NCBI RefSeq assembly: GCF_950295315.1
Contig: NC_080172.1
Span: 75,629,577-75,693,576 of the forward strand
DNA from: Erinaceus europaeus
Taxonomy: Eukaryota > Chordata > Mammalia > Eulipotyphla > Erinaceidae
Length of the DNA stretch: 64,000 nucleotides
Direction: 5' to 3'
Shown: positions 31,094 through 41,536 of the stretch, piece by piece
How positions within the stretch are numbered: the stretch's first letter is position 1
Layout of the letters: the number at the start of each line of letters is the position of its first letter
Notes under the pieces: generated by a model
Seen by the model: only the letters and a program-made list of their open reading frames with translations
The model's database searches: none
What the model was told of the DNA's origin: nothing
Program-made: the position numbers and the translations under genes

Positions 31094-31432
31094 TTTTTTA
31101 ATTTTAATTTTTATATTTATTTTTTTATTTTAATTTTTATTTATAAAATAGAAACACTAACAAGACCATAGGATAAGAGTGGTACAATTCCACACAATTC
31201 CCACCACCAGAACTTCATATCCCATCCCCTCCCCTGATAGCTTTCCTATTCTTTATCCCTCTAGGTGTATGGACCCAGTGTCATTATGGGGTGCAGAAAG
31301 TGGAAGGTCTGGCTTCTGTAATTGCTTCCCCACTGAACATGGGTGTTGGCAGGTCGGTCCATGCTCCCAGACTGTCTCTCTCTTTCCCTAGTGGGACAGA
31401 GCTCTGAGGAAGCGGGGCTCCAGGACACACTA
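31094..31432 (-). mobile_element. R retroposon, 5'-truncated
   Basis: T-rich tail complement (31094-31145), then ACCATAGGATAAGAGTGG to CTCCAGGACACACTAGGCC. The sense strand is minus. Confidence 0.88.
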
Positions 31433-31439
31433 GGCCACT

Positions 31440-31545
31440 GTCGGGCCCCTGAGTCGTTGAACTCTTGAGTATCAGTTCCTGAGTTCAATTCCTAACATTG
31501 ATGTTCACAGCGATGCCCTAGATCTGCCCCTCAAACATACAAAAG
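31440..31545 (+). mobile_element. SINE-D-like fragment
   Basis: B box AGTTCAATTCCTAAC and CAGCGATGCCC. Low similarity. Confidence 0.4.
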
Positions 31546-31569
31546 AACAAGTCTTTATTAAAAAGTTAA

Positions 31570-31838
31570 TAAGGTGGGTTAAGTGCAGGTGGCGCAAAGC
31601 GCAAGGACTGGCGCAAGGATACAGGTTCGAGCCCCTGGCACCCCACCTGCAAGGAGGTCGCTTCACAAGCGGTGAAGCAGGTCTGCAGGTGTCTTTCTCA
31701 CCCCCCTCTCTGTCTTCCCCTCCTGTCTCCATTTTTCTCTGTCCTATCCAACAAAGACGACATCAATAACAACAACAATAACTACAACAATAAAACAGCA
31801 AGGGCAACAAAAAGGAATAAATATTTTAAAAAGTACAA
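31570..31838 (+). mobile_element. SINE-A without its first bases, with TSD
   Basis: It starts at GGTGGGTTAAGTGCAGG. AAAAGTTAATAAGGT flanks it on both sides. Body and tail are good. Confidence 0.9.
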
Positions 31839-31987
31839 AAAAGTTAATAAGGTATTATGAGCAAATTTATACCAATACATTCAACAACTTAGATGAACTA
31901 TGTAAACTACCAAAGTTTGCTCAATAATATGAAAGGATTTTCAAAATTTATTGAAGCATTCAAAGATCCATTTAAAAGTGTGCTGTA

Positions 31988-32262
31988 GGGAGTCAGGCAG
32001 TGGCGCAGCGGGTTAAGCGCATTTGGCGCAAAGTGCAAGGACAGTCGTTTAAGGATCCGGGTGGAATTCCCTGCTCCCCACCTGCAGGGGAGTAAGTTCA
32101 CAGGCGGTGAAGCAGGTCTGCAGGTGTCTATCATTCTCTCCCCCCTCTGTCTTCCCCTCCTCCATTTTTCTCTGTCCTATCCAACAACGATGACATCATC
32201 AACAACAACAATAACCACAACAATAAAACAATAAGGGCAACAAAAGGGAATAAATAAAAAAA
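31988..32262 (+). mobile_element. SINE-A (left arm of an inverted SINE pair)
   Basis: Head GGGAGTCAGGCAGTGGCGC to tail GGGAATAAATAAAAAAATT. The flank AAAAGTGTGCTGT at 31975 repeats only after the next SINE (32641). Confidence 0.92.
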
Positions 32263-32628
32263 TTTTATTATTATTATTATTTTTCCTCCTCCAGGGTTAT
32301 TGCTGGGCTCGGTGCCTGCACCATGAATCCACCGCTCCTGGAGGCCATTTTTTCCCCCCTTTTGTTGCCCTTGTTGTAGCTTCGTTGTGGTTATTATTAT
32401 TGCCCTTGTTGATGCAATTCGTTGTTGGATAGGACAGAGAGAAATGGAGAGAGGAGGGGAAGACAGATAAGGGGAGAGAAAGATAGACACCTGCAGACCT
32501 GCTTCACCACCTGTGAAGCGACTCCCCTGCAGGTGGGGAGCCGGGGTTTCGAACCGGGATCCTTACGCTGGTTCCTGCGCTTTGCGCCACATGCGCTTAA
32601 CCCACTGCGCCACCACCCGACCCCCAAA
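32263..32628 (-). mobile_element. SINE-A-long (right arm of the inverted pair)
   Basis: Starts TTATTATTATTATTTTTCC and ends CACCACCCGACCCCC. It faces the preceding SINE tail to tail, giving a transcript able to fold back over about 270 bp. Confidence 0.92.
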
Positions 32629-32654
32629 AATAATTATTTTTAAAAAGTGTGCTG

Positions 32655-32912
32655 TGTGCCTGGTGTCCCCCCACCCCCTTATTCCCTTAGTTCAGAGTTT
32701 TGCATTATTGCAACACACACCACCCAGTACAAGCCTCACCCTCTGTTTCCTTTTTCTTGCCTTCCTTCTTAAGTACCATCTGTAAGTGAGATTTTCTGGC
32801 TTATCTCACTTAACATGATTCCCTCAAGTTCCATCCAAGATATACAAAAGGAGATTTCATAATTTTATATTACTGAGTAGTATTCCATTGTGTACATATA
32901 CACCAAAAACTT
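32655..32912 (-). mobile_element. L1 3'UTR and ORF2 end, older subfamily
   Basis: CACTTAACATGATTCCCTC, AGTTCCATCCAAGATAT, then CTGAGTAGTATTCCATTG are the C-terminal L1 ORF2 end in reverse, preceded by an unusual 3'UTR. Confidence 0.75.
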
Positions 32913-32917
32913 TCCTT

Positions 32918-33188
32918 TTTTCTTTTTATTCTTTTTTCCTTTTGTTGCCCTTGTTGTTTTATTGTTGTTATAGATATTTTTGTTGTTGTTGGATAGGAAA
33001 GAGAAATGGAGAGAAGAGGACAAGACAGAGAGGAGGAGAGAAAGATAGATACCTGCAGACCTGCTTCACCGCCTGTGAAGTGACTCCCCTGCAGATGGGG
33101 AGCTGGAGGCTCCAACTGGGATCCTTACAGCGGTCCTTGAGCTTGGCACCATGCACGCTTAACCTGCTGCACTACTGACCGACCCCCA
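32918..33188 (-). mobile_element. SINE-A in old L1
   Basis: Flanked by CCAAAAACTTT / CCCAAACTTTT. Reversed B box GGCTCCAACTGGGATCC. Confidence 0.88.
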
Positions 33189-33189
33189 A

Positions 33190-33327
33190 ACTTTTCTTTT
33201 TTTTTTTCTTCTTTCTTTTTCTCTGGTTATTTCTTTCTTCCTTCCTGCCTACCTTCCTTCCTTCCTTCCTTTCTTTCTTTCTTTTTCTTTCTCTCTTTAT
33301 TTCTTCCTTCCTTCCTTTCTTCTTCTT
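33190..33327. repeat. Pyrimidine-rich (TTTC)n/(TTCC)n tract
   Basis: Mixed TTTC and TTCC units over about 135 bases. Confidence 0.88.
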
Positions 33328-33490
33328 TTTAAAGATTTTATTTATTTATTCATGACAAAGATAGGAGGAGAGAGATTGAGAGAGAGAAAGAACCAGACAT
33401 CACTCTGGTACATGTGCTGCAGGAGATTGAACTTGGGACCTCATGCTTGAGAGTCCAGTGCTTTATCCACTGCATTAACTCATGGACCAC
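33328..33490 (-). mobile_element. SINE-D
   Basis: AAGATTTTATTTATTTATTC, GTCACTCTGGTACATG-like block, reversed B box GATTGAACTTGGGACC, TGCTTTATCCACTGC head. Confidence 0.75.
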
Positions 33491-33492
33491 CC

Positions 33493-33590
33493 TCTTCTTC
33501 TTCACCAGAGGAATGCTCAGCTCTGCCTTCTGGTGGTGCAGGGGACTGAAGCTAAGACTTTGGATCCTCAGGTACTAAAATTTCTTTATT
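33493..33590 (-). mobile_element. SINE-C fragment
   Basis: CACCAGAGGAATGCTCAGC and TGGTGGTGCAGGGGACTGA. Confidence 0.55.
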
Positions 33591-33602
33591 TATTTTTTTA
33601 AA

Positions 33603-33910
33603 TGTGGGTTTTTTTTAATATGTATTTATTTTCCCTTTTATTGCCCTTGTTGTTTTTTATTGTTGTTGTAGTTATTGTTGTTGTTGTTATTGATGTCATC
33701 GTAGTTAGATAGGACAGAGAGAAATGGAGAGAGGAGAGGAAGGCAGAGAAGGGGAGAGAAAGATAGACACCTGCAGACCTGCTTCACTGCCTGTGAAGCA
33801 ACTCCACTGCAGGTGCGGAGCCGGGGACCCAAACCTGGATCCTTAAGCTGGTCCTTGCGCTTCAAGCCACTTGCAGTGCGCTTAACCTGCTCAGCTACTG
33901 CCCAACTCCC
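33603..33910 (-). mobile_element. SINE-A with TSD
   Basis: AGGTACTAAAATTT (left) and AGATATTAAAATTT (right) bracket a complete reversed copy. Confidence 0.88.
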
Positions 33911-33997
33911 AGATATTAAAATTTTTTTCCATAACTATTATGTTATCTCTCCTACTCTACTACAACTTTCTTTCTTTCTTTCTCTCTTTCTTTTTTG

Positions 33998-34965
33998 GTC
34001 TTTCTTTTTAATTTTATTATTGGGGAATTAATGTTTTACATTCAACAGTAAATACAATAGTTTGTACATACATAACATTCCCCAGTTTTCCATTTAACAA
34101 TACAACCCCCACTAGGTCCTCTGTCATCCATTTTGGACCTGTATTCTGCCCACCACCCCCACCACCCCCACCCCAGAGTCTTTTACTTTGATGCAATACG
34201 CCAATTCCAGTTCAGATTCTACTTGTGTTTTCTCTTCTGATCTTCTTTTTCAACTTCTGCCTGAGAGTGAGATCATCCCATATTCATCCTTCTGTTTCTC
34301 ACTTATTTCACTTAACATGAATTTTTCAAGGTCCATCCAAGATCGGCTGAAAATGGTGAAGTCACCGTTTTTTACAGCTGAGTAGTATTCCATTGTGTAT
34401 ATATACCACAACTTGCTCAGCCACTCATCTGTTGTTAGACACCTGGGTTGCTTCCAGGTTTTGGCTATTACAAATTGTGCTGCCAAGAGCATATGTGTAC
34501 AGGCGGGGGTAGATAGCATAATGGTTATGCAAAGAGACTCTCAAGCCTAAGGCTCCAAAGTCCCATGTTCAATCCCCACACCACCATAAGCAAGAGCTGG
34601 GCAGTGCTCTGGTGTTTATCTCTCTCTCTCTCTGCATCTCTCTCAAAAATAAAATAACTAAAATATAAAAAAAGAAAAAAAGAACATATGTGTACACAGA
34701 TCTTTTTGGCTGAGTGTGTTGGGTTCCTTAGGATATATCCCCAGGAGAGGAAGTGCAGGATCATAGGGTAGGTCCATCTCTAGCCTTCTGAGAGTTCTCC
34801 AGACTGTTCTCCACAGAGGTTGGACCAATACACATTCCCACCAGCAGTGTAGGAGGGTTCCTTTGACCCCACACCCTCTCCAGCATTTGCTGCTGTTACC
34901 TTTTCTGATGTCTGACATTCTCACCGGAGTGAAGTGGTATCTCATTGTTGTCTTTATTTGCATTA
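33998..34965 (-). mobile_element. L1 3' part (ORF2 C-terminus and 3'UTR), piece A of a rearranged L1
   Basis: Minus strand from 34965 ([20 protein letters not shown]) to the ORF2 stop near 34250 and the 3'UTR ending AATTAATCCCC near 34020. A SINE-C interrupts at 34503-34682. Homology stops abruptly at 34965, where a partial LTR begins. See the pieces at 35331 and 37157. Confidence 0.92.
34503..34682 (+). mobile_element. SINE-C in L1 ORF2
   Basis: GCGGGGGTAGATAGCATAATG to poly-A; flanked by AGCATATGTGTACA / AACATATGTGTACA. Confidence 0.92.
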
Positions 34966-35318
34966 TCTTCTTTCTACCCTCAAGACCCTCTCTGCCTGCA
35001 GGGTATTATTAATCTTACCAGTTAAAACCTTTGCAACAGTTGCTAAGCAAGTTCCTATCTTTCCCAACCCCCTTTTGCATTACTTCGCCCCTTTCCAAAC
35101 CATGTCAAACCATTTCCGTTTCTCACTAGCCACTTCTGGGTCCAACTCTTAAACGCCTTGGCTCTCTGATCAATAAAGAATTGAATCACCTCACCACCAC
35201 CAACCCTGTTCCTGGGTCATCTCCCTTGCATTGCTGAGTGAGTAGCAGCCCAGGCTGGCCCCAGTCGCGATCTCTCCAGCCCAGAGAGTATGTGTCCAAG
35301 AAGAGGCACCCCCCCACA
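34966..35318 (+). mobile_element. 5'-truncated LTR, class II-type ERV
   Basis: The same family as the minus-strand LTR at 53316-53733: shared blocks are GTTAAAACCTTTGCAACAG, CTCTGATCAATAAAG (poly(A) signal 35172-35177), ATTGCTGAGTGAGTAG and the end CCCCCCCACA. About the first 110 bases (the TGTTGGGCAG start) are missing, so the left edge is a breakpoint. A 12-base stretch separates the LTR end from L1. Confidence 0.85.
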
Positions 35319-35330
35319 CTAGCCTGGCAA

Positions 35331-37143
35331 TAAATGAAAGAGGAGATATCACAACAGACACTGCAGAAATTCAACATATCATGTGAGGCTTCTATGAACA
35401 ACTCTATGCCACCAAGCTAGAGAACCTGGAAGAAATGGACGAGTTCCTAGATACTGACGAACTTCCAAAATTAAGTAAAGAGGAAGTAGATAACATGAAC
35501 AGGCCCACCACAACTAATGAAATTGAAACAGTCATCAAAAACCTTCCCAAGAATAAAAGTCCTGGACCAGATGGTTTTACAAATGAATTCTACAAAACCT
35601 TCAAAAAACTAATACCTCTATATTTAAAAGTCTTCCAGAAGATTGAAAACACTGGAAGAAGTCAACATCACCTTGATACCAAAAACAGACAGGGACACAA
35701 CCAAAACAGAAAACGGCAGACCAATATCTCTGATGAACATAGATGCAAAAAATATTGAACAAAATTCTAGCCAACCGGATACAGCAGTATATTAAAAAGA
35801 CAAAGTGGGGTTTATCCCAGGCATGCAAGGTTGGCTTAATATATGTAAATCAATCAACATGATCCACCAAATCAATAATAGCAAGACCAAAAACCACATG
35901 GTCATATCAATAGATGCAGAGAAAGCCTTTGACAAAATACAACATTCCTTTATGATCCTAACACTACAAAAAATGGGAATAGATCATATTCAATGGTGAA
36001 AAACTGGAAGCATTTCCACTCAGATCAGGTACTAGACAAGGCTGCCCACTATCATCATTACTATTCAACATAGTGTTGGAAGTTCTTGCCATAGCAATCA
36101 GGCAGGAGCAAGGAATTAAAGGCATACAGATTGGAAGAGAAGAAGTCAAACTCACCCTATCTGCAGATGCATAGAGAAACCTAAGGAATCCAGCAAGAAG
36201 CTTTTGGAAATCATCAGGCAATATAGTAAGGTGTCAGGCTACAAAGAAATTAACATTCAGAAGTCACTGGCATTTCTCTATGCAAACACTAAGTTAGAAG
36301 AAATTGAAATCCAGAAATCCATTCCTTTTACTATAGCAACAAAACAATAAAATATTTAGGAATAAACGTAACCAAAGAAGTGAAAGACTTGTATACTAAA
36401 AATTATGAGTCACTACTCAAGGAAATTGAAAAAGACACAAAGAAGTGGAAAGATATTCCATGTTCATGGTTTGGAAGAATTAACATCATCAAGAATTAGC
36501 ATCTACAAATTTAATGCCTATCCCCGTCAAGATCCCAAGCACATTTTTAGGAGAATAGAAAAAATGCTACAAATGTTTATCTGGAACCAGAAAAGACCTA
36601 GAATTGCCAAAACAATCTTGAGAAAGAAGAACAGAACTGGAGGCATCATACTCCCACATCTCAAATTGTTTTGTAGGGCGATTGTCCTCAAAACTGCTTG
36701 GTACTGGAACATGAATAGACATACTAACCAGTGGAATAGAATTGAGAGCCCAGATATAAGCCCCTACACCTATGGACATCTAATCTTTGACAAAGGTACC
36801 CAGACTATTGAGTGGGGAAAGCAGAGTCTCTTCAACAAATGGTGTTTGAAAAGATGGATTGAAATACACAGAAGAATGAAACTGAACCATTATATTTCAC
36901 CAAATACAAAAGTAAATTCCAAGTGGATCAAGAACTTGGATGTTAGACCACAAACTATCAGATACTTAGAGGAAAACATTGGCAGAACTCTTTTCCGCAT
37001 CAATTTTAAAGACATCTTCAATGAAGGGAATCTAATTACAAAGAAGACTAAGACAAGCATAAACCTATGGGACTACATCAAATTAAAAAGCTTCTGCACA
37101 GCCAAAGAAACCACTACTCAAACCAAGAGACCCCTCACAGAAT
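35331..37143 (+). pseudogene. Middle of L1 ORF2 in inverted orientation (piece B)
   Basis: Plus-strand ORF2 from [14 protein letters not shown] through [14 protein letters not shown] and [11 protein letters not shown] to [12 protein letters not shown]. Several frameshifts break it. The catalytic block is damaged: LSADA is followed by a stop instead of FADDMIVYM. It ends at 37143, where minus-strand L1 resumes. Because the flanking L1 pieces (33998-34965 and 37157-37528) are minus and carry the parts missing here, this is best read as an internal inversion. Confidence 0.9.
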
Positions 37144-37156
37144 GGAAGACCCCTCA

Positions 37157-37528
37157 AGCATTTCAATGCTCTTGAATTTGCTGTTGCTGTCTTTGTGGCC
37201 TATGGTCTATCCTTGAGAATGACCCATGTGGACTTGAGTAAAATGTGTATTCCAGTTTCTTGGGATGAATGACTGTGGAAAATGTCCAATCTATCTCCTC
37301 ATTTAGCTCCCTCATGTCTTTATTGATTTTCTGCCTGGATGATCTGTCAAGTTGAGAGTGGGGTGTTGAAGTTCCCTGCTATGACTGTGTTGCTGTGAAT
37401 ATATTGCTGTAGCTCTTTCAGTAGATGTTTGATGTATTTAGATGGCTTCTCATTGGGTGCATAGATGTTAATAATTGTTAAGTCCTCTTGATTGACTGAT
37501 CCTCTGAGCATTAAGTAGTGTCTGTCCC
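37157..37528 (-). mobile_element. L1 ORF2 endonuclease region (piece C)
   Basis: Minus-strand match to the region at 16180-16570 and 48310-48700 (CCAGTTTCTTGGGATGAATG, GTGCATAGATGTTAATAATTG). It supplies the 5' part of the same broken L1. Confidence 0.9.
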
Positions 37529-37529
37529 T

Positions 37530-37870
37530 ATCTTTTTTTTTTTTTCCTTCCTCCAGGGTTATTGCCGGGGCTCAGTGCCTGCACCATGGATTCACTGCAT
37601 CTGGAGGTCTTCCCCTCGCCCTCCTTTTTTTGTTACCCTGGTTGTTTTATCATTGTTGTGGTTATTATTATCATTGTTATTGATGTCGTTGTTGTTGGAT
37701 AGGACAGAGAGAAATGGAGAGAGGAGGGGAAGACAGAGGGGAGAGAGAAAGATAGACACCTGCACACCTATTTCACCCCGTGTGAGGTGACTCCCCTACA
37801 GGTGGAGAGCCAGGGGCTCGAACCGGGATCCTTACACTGGTCCTTGTGCTTTGTGCAACCGCCCGACTCC
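37530..37870 (-). mobile_element. SINE-A-long
   Basis: T14 and CTCCAGGGTTATTGCCGGGG to GCAACCGCCCGACTCCC. The CTATCTTT motif lies on both sides. Confidence 0.88.
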
Positions 37871-37871
37871 C

Positions 37872-38035
37872 AGTCTATCTTTCTCTCCCCCCTCTATCTT
37901 CCCCTCCTCTCTCAATTTCCCTCTGTCCTAGCCAACAACAATAACAACAACTATAAAAATGGAAAAAATGTCTGCCAAGCAGTGGATTTGTAGTGTTGGC
38001 ACTGAGGCTCCCATGATAACTTTGGAAACAATAAC
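37872..38035 (+). mobile_element. SINE-A-long 3' part
   Basis: GTCTATCTTTCTCTCCCCCC to GATAACTTTGGAAAC. No head, because it begins where L1 piece C would continue. Confidence 0.82.
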
Positions 38036-38039
38036 ATAC

Positions 38040-38048
38040 ATAAATATA

Positions 38049-38083
<35 letters not shown>

Positions 38084-38084
38084 A
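38040..38084. repeat. (AAAT)n microsatellite
   Basis: About eleven AAAT units from the tail of the preceding SINE. Confidence 0.9.
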
Positions 38085-38124
38085 TGTTGGGGAGATGACA
38101 TAAATAGAATTTTTCTTTTGTCAC

Positions 38125-38637
38125 TTCCTCCTCCTTTTCTTTCTGGATAGAGACAGAGCGAAATTGAGATAGACAAATTGAGAGAGAGAATGAGAGTGAA
38201 AGAGAGGCACCTATAGGCTGCTCCACCGCTTATGAAACTTACTCCCTACATGTGGAGACCAGGGACTTGAACACAGGCCCTTGTGCATGGTGATTTTATT
38301 TTTATTTTTTTAATATTTATTTTATTTATTTATTCCCTTTTGTTGCCCTTGTTGTTTTGTTGTTGTAGTTATTATTGTTGTTGTCGTTGTTGGATAGGAC
38401 AGAGAGAAATGTAGAGGGGAGGGGAAGACAGAGAGGAGGAGAGAAAGATAGACACCTGCTGACCTGCTTCACCGCCTGTGAAGCGACTCCCCTGCAGGTG
38501 GGGAGCCCGAGTTCGAACCGGGATCCTTATGCCAGTCCTTGTGCTTTGCACCACCTGCGCTTAACCCGCTGCGCTACAGCCCGACTCCCTTGTGCATGGT
38601 GATTGTATGCTCTACATGCTGTGCCACCTCCACACTC
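38125..38637 (-). mobile_element. SINE-B split by SINE-A
   Basis: GGATAGAGACAGAGCGAAATT and reversed B box CTTGAACACAGGCCC before 38300. The head (TGCTCTACATGCTGTGCC) resumes at 38589. Confidence 0.82.
38303..38588 (-). mobile_element. SINE-A inside SINE-B
   Basis: CCTTGTGCATGGTGATT is duplicated on both sides. Near-consensus copy. Confidence 0.92.
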
Positions 38638-38661
38638 CTGAATTTAAAAAATAATGTTGTT

Positions 38662-38802
38662 GTTTTTTTTTTGAGAGAGATACCAGATACCAAAGCAGTC
38701 TTCTGCTCTGGTATTTGGTGGTACCAGAGATTGAACCTGGGACCTCTGGGACCCCAGGCATGCAAATTATGTGCTTTAACACTTAACTATCTGCTTGGCC
38801 CA
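38662..38802 (-). mobile_element. SINE-C
   Basis: TTTGAGAGAGATACCAG, reversed B box GATTGAACCTGGGACC, ACTTAACTATCTGCTTGGCC. Confidence 0.7.
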
Positions 38803-39011
38803 AGTAAATGTTAATATAATTTTATCAAAATAAATTTAATAATTTATACAAAGAATCATAAATTATGGCTAAATTAGTTAATTCAGCAATGCATGATATA
38901 TAACATGGAAACCAGTGCACAACATCCACACATAAATGTAGATACACAAATTGATTTCTTTTTTGTTTTTTGCCATCACCAGTACTTCACCACGCCCAAT
39001 TGACTTTTTAA

Positions 39012-39277
39012 AAAACATTTATTTATTACCTTTTGTTGCCCTTGTTTTATTGTTGTTGTTGCTGATGTTGTTATTGTTAGACAGGACAGAGAGAAATGGA
39101 GAAAGGAGGGGAAGACGGGAGGGGGGGGGGATGGACACCTGCAGACCTGCTTCACCGCCTGTGAAGCAACTCACCTTCAGGTGGGGAGCGGGGGGGCTTG
39201 AACCAGGATCCTTATGCTGGTCCTTGTGCTCTGCACCACCGTGCTTACTTAACCCCTGTGCTACTGCCCGACTCCCT
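39012..39277 (-). mobile_element. SINE-A with TSD
   Basis: ATTGACTTTTTAAAA (left) and GTTGACTTTTTTTTAAAA (right). An 11-base G run lies near 39120. Confidence 0.88.
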
Positions 39278-39331
39278 CCAAGTTGACTTTTTTTTAAAAT
39301 GCTATCTCCCTCTGTGAGACATTATATACTC

Positions 39332-39625
39332 TTTTTTATTTTTTAAATTTTATTTATTTATTCTCATTTGTTGCCCTTGTTGTTTTATTGTTGTAGTTTA
39401 TTATTGTTGTTGTTATTGATGTCGTCGTTGTTGGATAGGACAGAGAGAAATGGAGAGAGGAGGGGAAGACAGAGAGGAGGAGAGAAAGACAGACACCTGC
39501 AGACCTGCTTCACCACCTGTGAAGCAACTCCCCTGCAGGTGGGGAGCCGGGGGCTTGAACCTGACGGAGGTCCGAGAGCTTTGCGCCACGTGTGCTTAAC
39601 CCGCTGTGCTACCCGCTGAATCCCC
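39332..39625 (-). mobile_element. SINE-A
   Basis: TTCTCATTTGTTGCCCTTG to GTGCTACCCGCTGAATCCCC, with a short gap at the B box (CTTGAACCTGACGG). Confidence 0.88.
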
Positions 39626-39737
39626 GAAAGTTTACTTTTTTGGATAGAGACAGAGACTGCAGGGAGAGAAGTTGGTCACAAATTCATTGCAGTAGACAAA
39701 GGAAAACATTTGATAAATCGTTTGTTAATTATTTTCT

Positions 39738-39928
39738 TTTAATTTAGTATTTATTGGGTAGAGACAGGGAGAAATAAAAAGGGAAGGGAGATGTAGAGAA
39801 GGAGGAAGAGAGACACCTACAACACTACTTCACCACTTGTGAAGAAAGGGTGCAGGTGGGGACCAGGGACGTGAGCCTGGGTCTTTGTGTATGGTAATAT
39901 GTGTGCTCAACCAGGTACACCAGGTCTA
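39738..39928 (-). mobile_element. SINE-B
   Basis: GGGTAGAGACAGGGAGAAAT to CAACCAGGTACACCAGG. Confidence 0.8.
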
Positions 39929-39929
39929 T

Positions 39930-40020
39930 TATTATTATTGTTTTACCCAGACCACTGCTCAACTTTCGCTTATGGTGGTGTGGATGGTTGAACCTGGGAT
40001 TTCAGTATCATATACATATA
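39930..40020 (-). mobile_element. SINE-C fragment
   Basis: CCAGACCACTGCTCAACTTT and reversed B box GGTTGAACCTGGGATTTC. Confidence 0.6.
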
Positions 40021-40099
40021 AATTCAGGTCAGACTAACAAGACAGGTTTCAAAATACCATTAACAAATTAAGGTTTAAGTATAAATAGAATGCTTTGTT

Positions 40100-40235
40100 T
40101 TAGACAGAGATGGAAAGGCAGAGAGAGAAACAGAGAGGGAGAGGAAGACCACAGCACCAAAGCTTCCTTCAAGTGGGGACCAGGCAATACATTAGTCCAG
40201 AACTTTGTGCTGAGTAATACATATATTCAAGGAAC
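40100..40235 (-). mobile_element. SINE-E-like fragment
   Basis: GAAGACCACAGCACCAAAGC and a degenerate head. Low similarity. Confidence 0.45.
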
Positions 40236-40707
40236 TGAATCAGACGCACTAAGACTATTTCTCCTCTAGGATTTTCATGGTAATAGAAATACAGATATTG
40301 TGTTGCTGTCTGATGTTTGCTGTACTAAGTGGGCTATAATCTGTAAAGAATGTTAACTATAAAAGCAAAAAAGTAATATTTATAATTGTGAACTTCTCTT
40401 ACAAAGAAATGGAAAATTCAGTGCTATATTAGGTTTAATAATTTTAAATGAATGCCATAATATTCACATCATACCCTGTGCATACACTGTGCATGTTCTA
40501 ATATTGCACCTAGTATTTACATCATGTTCAAATATTTACCTGATAGTTGCAGATGATAAGTTCTACAAAATACAACCCTGCAAATTGTAACCAAAGTCTA
40601 TGTTCTTTTGCTAACTGCGTTGGCATTGTTTGCTTTGGTACAGTGCAGTATTCTTGCCATTAGATGGCAGTCAAAACTAATGCAACGACTGAGCTCTACT
40701 TAAAATT
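40236..40707. other. Unassigned single-copy-looking stretch
   Basis: About 470 bp without any recognised transposon, one of the few such gaps here. It contains the CTCF-like motif listed separately. Confidence 0.45.
40657..40670 (+). promoter_or_regulatory. CTCF-like motif
   Basis: CCATTAGATGGCAG matches 13 of 14 positions of the CTCF core consensus CCASYAGRKGGCRS. Binding is untested. Confidence 0.35.
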
Positions 40708-40770
40708 TCTCCCTCCCTCCCTCCCTCCCTCCCTTCCCTCTTTCCTTCCTTCTTTCCTTGTTTCCTTTTC
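40708..40770. repeat. (CTCC)n/(CCTT)n tract
   Basis: CCCTCCCTCCCTCCCTCCC followed by TTCC-type units. Confidence 0.88.
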
Positions 40771-40777
40771 TTCCTTC

Positions 40778-40970
40778 TGCAACCAGGGTTATCACTGGAG
40801 CTCTATCTGAGCTATTTCTCAGCTTCCAGTGGATTATTTTTTATTTCTTTATGTTTGGAAAGATATGAGAGAGAGGGATTAGGGAAGAGAGAGAAAGAAA
40901 GGAGACACATCACAACAGTGTTCCACTGCTTGAGAAGCTTCTGAAAAATTCGGTGGAAACTGGAAGACAG
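40778..40970 (-). mobile_element. Diverged SINE-A/B
   Basis: AACCAGGGTTATCACTGGAG tail and GAGACACATCACAACAGTG body. The head is not preserved. Confidence 0.55.
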
Positions 40971-41079
40971 TGAACATGATGGAACATTCCTTTTGGAAAC
41001 TAGTGTTCTAGTACAAGGTAATAAGAGCCTAAGAGCCTACTTCTTTATATTAATTAATTAATTAATTAATTGTCATCAA

Positions 41080-41200
41080 GACTTCACTGCTCTGGGCCAA
41101 CTTTTTCTGAAAGATACTGCATGACACACAGAGAGGAAAAGACACTGCAGCACTGCAGCTTCTTCCCTGGGTCAAGTGCAAAGCAAAGCAAGCACACTGC
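41080..41200 (-). mobile_element. SINE-E-like fragment
   Basis: GACTTCACTGCTCTGGGCC and GACACTGCAGCACTGCAGC. An (AATT)n stretch precedes it. Confidence 0.45.
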
Positions 41201-41252
41201 AATTTTCTTTTCAAAAATTAATAAAAGTTCTAAAATGAAAATCTAGCATGTT

Positions 41253-41462
41253 GGGGGCCAGGCAGTGGCACCTTTGGTACAGCACACATGCTAAAATGGG
41301 CAACTACCCAGGTTCAAGCCCCTGGTCCCTTCCTGCATGGTAGAAGGTTTGCAAGTGGTGAAGCAGTAATGCAGATGTCTCTTTTTCTCTCTCCCTATCT
41401 ATCTCTCATTCCTCTCTCAGTTTCTTTCTGTGTATATACAAAATACAAAATAAAAAGGAAAG
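41253..41462 (+). mobile_element. SINE-B
   Basis: GGGGGCCAGGCAGTGGCACC, B box GGTTCAAGCCCCTGG, ACAAAATAAAAAGG tail. Confidence 0.88.
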
Positions 41463-41536
41463 AAGATATAGTATGTCTATGACATGACAAATCTAAGTTC
41501 TAGTGGCTCCACTCATCATCATAAAGTGAAATCACC

